From Flavobacterium sp. (lineage in GTDB: Bacteria > Bacteroidota > Bacteroidia > Flavobacteriales > Flavobacteriaceae): 64,000 nt of DNA. Location of the stretch: NCBI RefSeq assembly GCF_024305175.1, contig NZ_JAMWYY010000005.1, positions 6,031-70,030 on the forward strand. The letters run 5' to 3'. Positions 62,737-64,000 of this stretch are shown here, in pieces (the first letter of the stretch is position 1; each line of letters opens with the position of its first letter). The notes beneath the pieces are model-generated. The model was not told the origin of the DNA. It saw only the letters and a list, made by a program, of their open reading frames with translations, and did not search any database. The position numbers and the translations under genes were made by a program.

Positions 62737-63501
62737 TTATTTTTTACGCAATCCCAGCTTTCGCTTGATGGCCCTTTTGCGGTGAAACCTGTTCGAGAAA
62801 TACTGCGTGTATTTAACCATTAGCTTGTAAACCTCATCATAACTTTTGTTATACAGTTTGGCATATTCATCGCACATTACTTTTATCAGATGGTCTTCGG
62901 GGGTAAGCTTTGCCATGTTTACTATGCGTTGCTGCAGGTTCATGCTGTCATGAAAATTCATTCGGTTAAGGTCAACCAAAAAGAATTCATACTGCTGTGG
63001 CCCTGCTTTTTTAATCAGAGTATTGCCTGGCGTGTGGTCCTGAAATGCTATGCCCTTTTCGTGCAGCTTAAAAGTAAACCGGGTAAACTGGCGCAGTATA
63101 ATTTCATGCTCAGGATAATCGGGTATTTCTATAAGCTGCCTGAAAGTAAGATCAGGGCTCAACTGCTCACTGATGTAATAACTGTCCTGAAATGAAAATG
63201 CAGTGGTATTCTCAAAATAAGCAATGGGCTGCGGTGTGCCTATGCCTTCCTGAAGAAGCCTGTTTGCAAACTCGTAAGAACGCCTTGCCTTTGATTTACG
63301 GAAAAACCGGTAAACAATTTTGTTGATTATATTGGGTATCTTGAAAGACTTAACGTTTACCGTACCGGAACCAAGCGGAAATATTTTTATTTTATTACGC
63401 CTGCCATCAGCAAACATAGTACCTGTGCTGGAAAAGTTATCTATAATGCGGGTTAGCTCGTCAGCATTGCCCTTAAAACCCGGATGGATTACTTTGTTCA
63501 T
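62737..63501 (-). CDS. KdkA/WaaP-like lipopolysaccharide kinase
   Basis: The kinase-like protein has FQDHTPGNTLI (catalytic-loop Asp and Asn) and FLVDLNRMNF (metal-binding DFG-like Asp), with an ATP-side lysine in VNVKSFK. It belongs to the KdkA/WaaP/RIO-like group that phosphorylates Kdo or heptose of lipopolysaccharide. The C-terminal tail is Arg/Lys-rich. The start is chosen at ATG 63501 because a perfect promoter -7 box lies just upstream, which excludes the track's TTG at 63522. Confidence 0.83.
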   Translation of the reverse strand: MNKVIHPGFKGNADELTRIIDNFSSTGTMFADGRRNKIKIFPLGSGTVNVKSFKIPNIINKIVYRFFRKSKARRSYEFANRLLQEGIGTPQPIAYFENTTAFSFQDSYYISEQLSPDLTFRQLIEIPDYPEHEIILRQFTRFTFKLHEKGIAFQDHTPGNTLIKKAGPQQYEFFLVDLNRMNFHDSMNLQQRIVNMAKLTPEDHLIKVMCDEYAKLYNKSYDEVYKLMVKYTQYFSNRFHRKRAIKRKLGLRKK

Positions 63502-63519
63502 CGGCAACTCCATTTTAGG

Positions 63520-63551
63520 CAAAAGTAACCATTTGCATTTTAGACTTCAAA
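63520..63551 (-). promoter_or_regulatory. Promoter of the KdkA-like gene
   Basis: On the minus strand TTTG, a 20-base spacer and TACTTTTG give a complete TTG-N(17-23)-TAnnTTTG match. The ATG at 63501 is about 19 bases past the -7 box. Confidence 0.65.
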
Positions 63552-63591
63552 TAATTGCATTATTTTTACCGAAAATAGCAAAACCGCTCAA

Positions 63592-64000
63592 ATGTTCAGC
63601 CATTACCTCATAACCCGCTTTAACCTGAAAAACCCTAAATGGGATGTTACTAAAAACAATGAAACCCTGCTTACAGATGAGTGGCTGGAGCACAGGCTGT
63701 GGCTGTTTGAGAATTTTTGCCTGCCATCGGTAACGGCGCAAACAAGCACCAATTTTACCTGGCTTATTTATTTTGATGTTACCACTCCCCCGGCCTACCG
63801 CAGCAGGATAGAAAATCTTATTGAGGGACACCAAAACATCCGCGTGTTTTATATTGAAGGTATGCCTGCTTTTTACACGGAAATACAAAAACTTATAACA
63901 GCCGAAACAAAGGGGCAGCCCTACCTAATTACTTCACGAATTGATAATGACGACTGCATACATAAAGACTTTATCGCCGAAGTGCAAAAGCAGTTCAACA
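63592..64000 (+). CDS. Rhamnosyltransferase-like protein, cut by the window edge
   Basis: Only 136 residues are visible, starting MFSHYLITRFNLKNPKWDVT. A WLIYFDVTTPPAYRSRI strand is followed later by LITSRIDNDDCIHKDF, which resembles the acidic site of the putative rhamnosyltransferase family (PF11316 type). It is divergent from the KdkA-like gene and is probably another lipopolysaccharide or glycan transferase. The track ORF on the opposite strand (63547-63888) is a shadow. It is not listed in the track because it runs off the end. Confidence 0.65.
   Translation, partial: MFSHYLITRFNLKNPKWDVTKNNETLLTDEWLEHRLWLFENFCLPSVTAQTSTNFTWLIYFDVTTPPAYRSRIENLIEGHQNIRVFYIEGMPAFYTEIQKLITAETKGQPYLITSRIDNDDCIHKDFIAEVQKQFN

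Noticed and set aside
63547-63888. 113-residue minus ORF at the right end
   Set aside because: Antisense to the rhamnosyltransferase-like reading frame, which has family motifs and runs off the window.
1-64000. tRNA, rRNA, CRISPR array, integrase, riboswitch
   Set aside because: None recognised by eye on either strand; short structured RNAs could be missed without covariance models.

Overview
The window looks like a chromosome segment of a Flavobacteriaceae bacterium, probably Flavobacterium or a close relative. Supporting signs are a moderately AT-rich composition, weak Shine-Dalgarno sites, repeated -7 boxes of the TAnnTTTG type, type IX secretion (T9SS) C-terminal sorting domains of both type A and type B, and typical Bacteroidetes families (DUF5606, DUF349, OstA-like, DUF4350, TPR plus TonB-barrel pairs). 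I see no rRNA, tRNA, CRISPR array, integrase or full insertion sequence. No gene-free stretch exceeds 300 bases.

Layout. 0-6.6 kb: a small membrane protein, a GreA-like protein, a TonB-type outer-membrane barrel, a long TPR protein and FtsE. 6.6-17.1 kb: a surface-glycan region with a 2OG-Fe(II) oxygenase, four glycosyltransferases, an FdtA-type sugar ketoisomerase, a Wzx-like flippase and a FemAB-like acyltransferase. A T9SS-secreted subtilase and a fibre-like protein sit inside it. 17.2-20.3 kb: a 1024-residue repeat-rich T9SS type B surface protein. 20.3-27.9 kb: a TRIC channel and RDD protein, divergent from a tightly coupled SpoIIM, membrane protein, DUF4129, DUF4350, MoxR, DUF58 operon. 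27.9-36.8 kb: an rRNA/tRNA methyltransferase, M48 protease, ArsR regulator with an SDR enzyme, RelA/SpoT, a Fur-family regulator and purA.

36.9-41.2 kb: a minus-strand block with a PixA/AidA inclusion-body protein, a Cys-rich unknown protein, a LytTR regulator with its TPR histidine kinase, and another unknown protein. This is my best candidate for an undescribed functional unit. 41.4-51.5 kb: mostly housekeeping genes (OstA-like, class III aminotransferase, TPR protein, aroE, DUF349, mazG, DUF5606, def). 51.6-57.7 kb: a FUSC transporter followed by an AT-rich accessory patch of small secreted or membrane proteins, a MITE-like repeat, and a surface lipoprotein with an HEXXH site split in two by a run of eight Gs. 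57.8-64 kb: ruvX, a methyltransferase, dapD and lipopolysaccharide-core genes (a GT2-GT9 fusion, a GT2, a KdkA-like kinase, and a rhamnosyltransferase-like gene cut by the window edge).

How it fits together: the two glycan regions probably build and decorate lipopolysaccharide or another surface polysaccharide. The T9SS substrates and lipoproteins furnish the cell surface. The MoxR operon probably acts in envelope maintenance. The remaining genes are core metabolism and stress control (ppGpp, Fur, MazG). All functions are inferred from remembered family motifs; no database search was possible.
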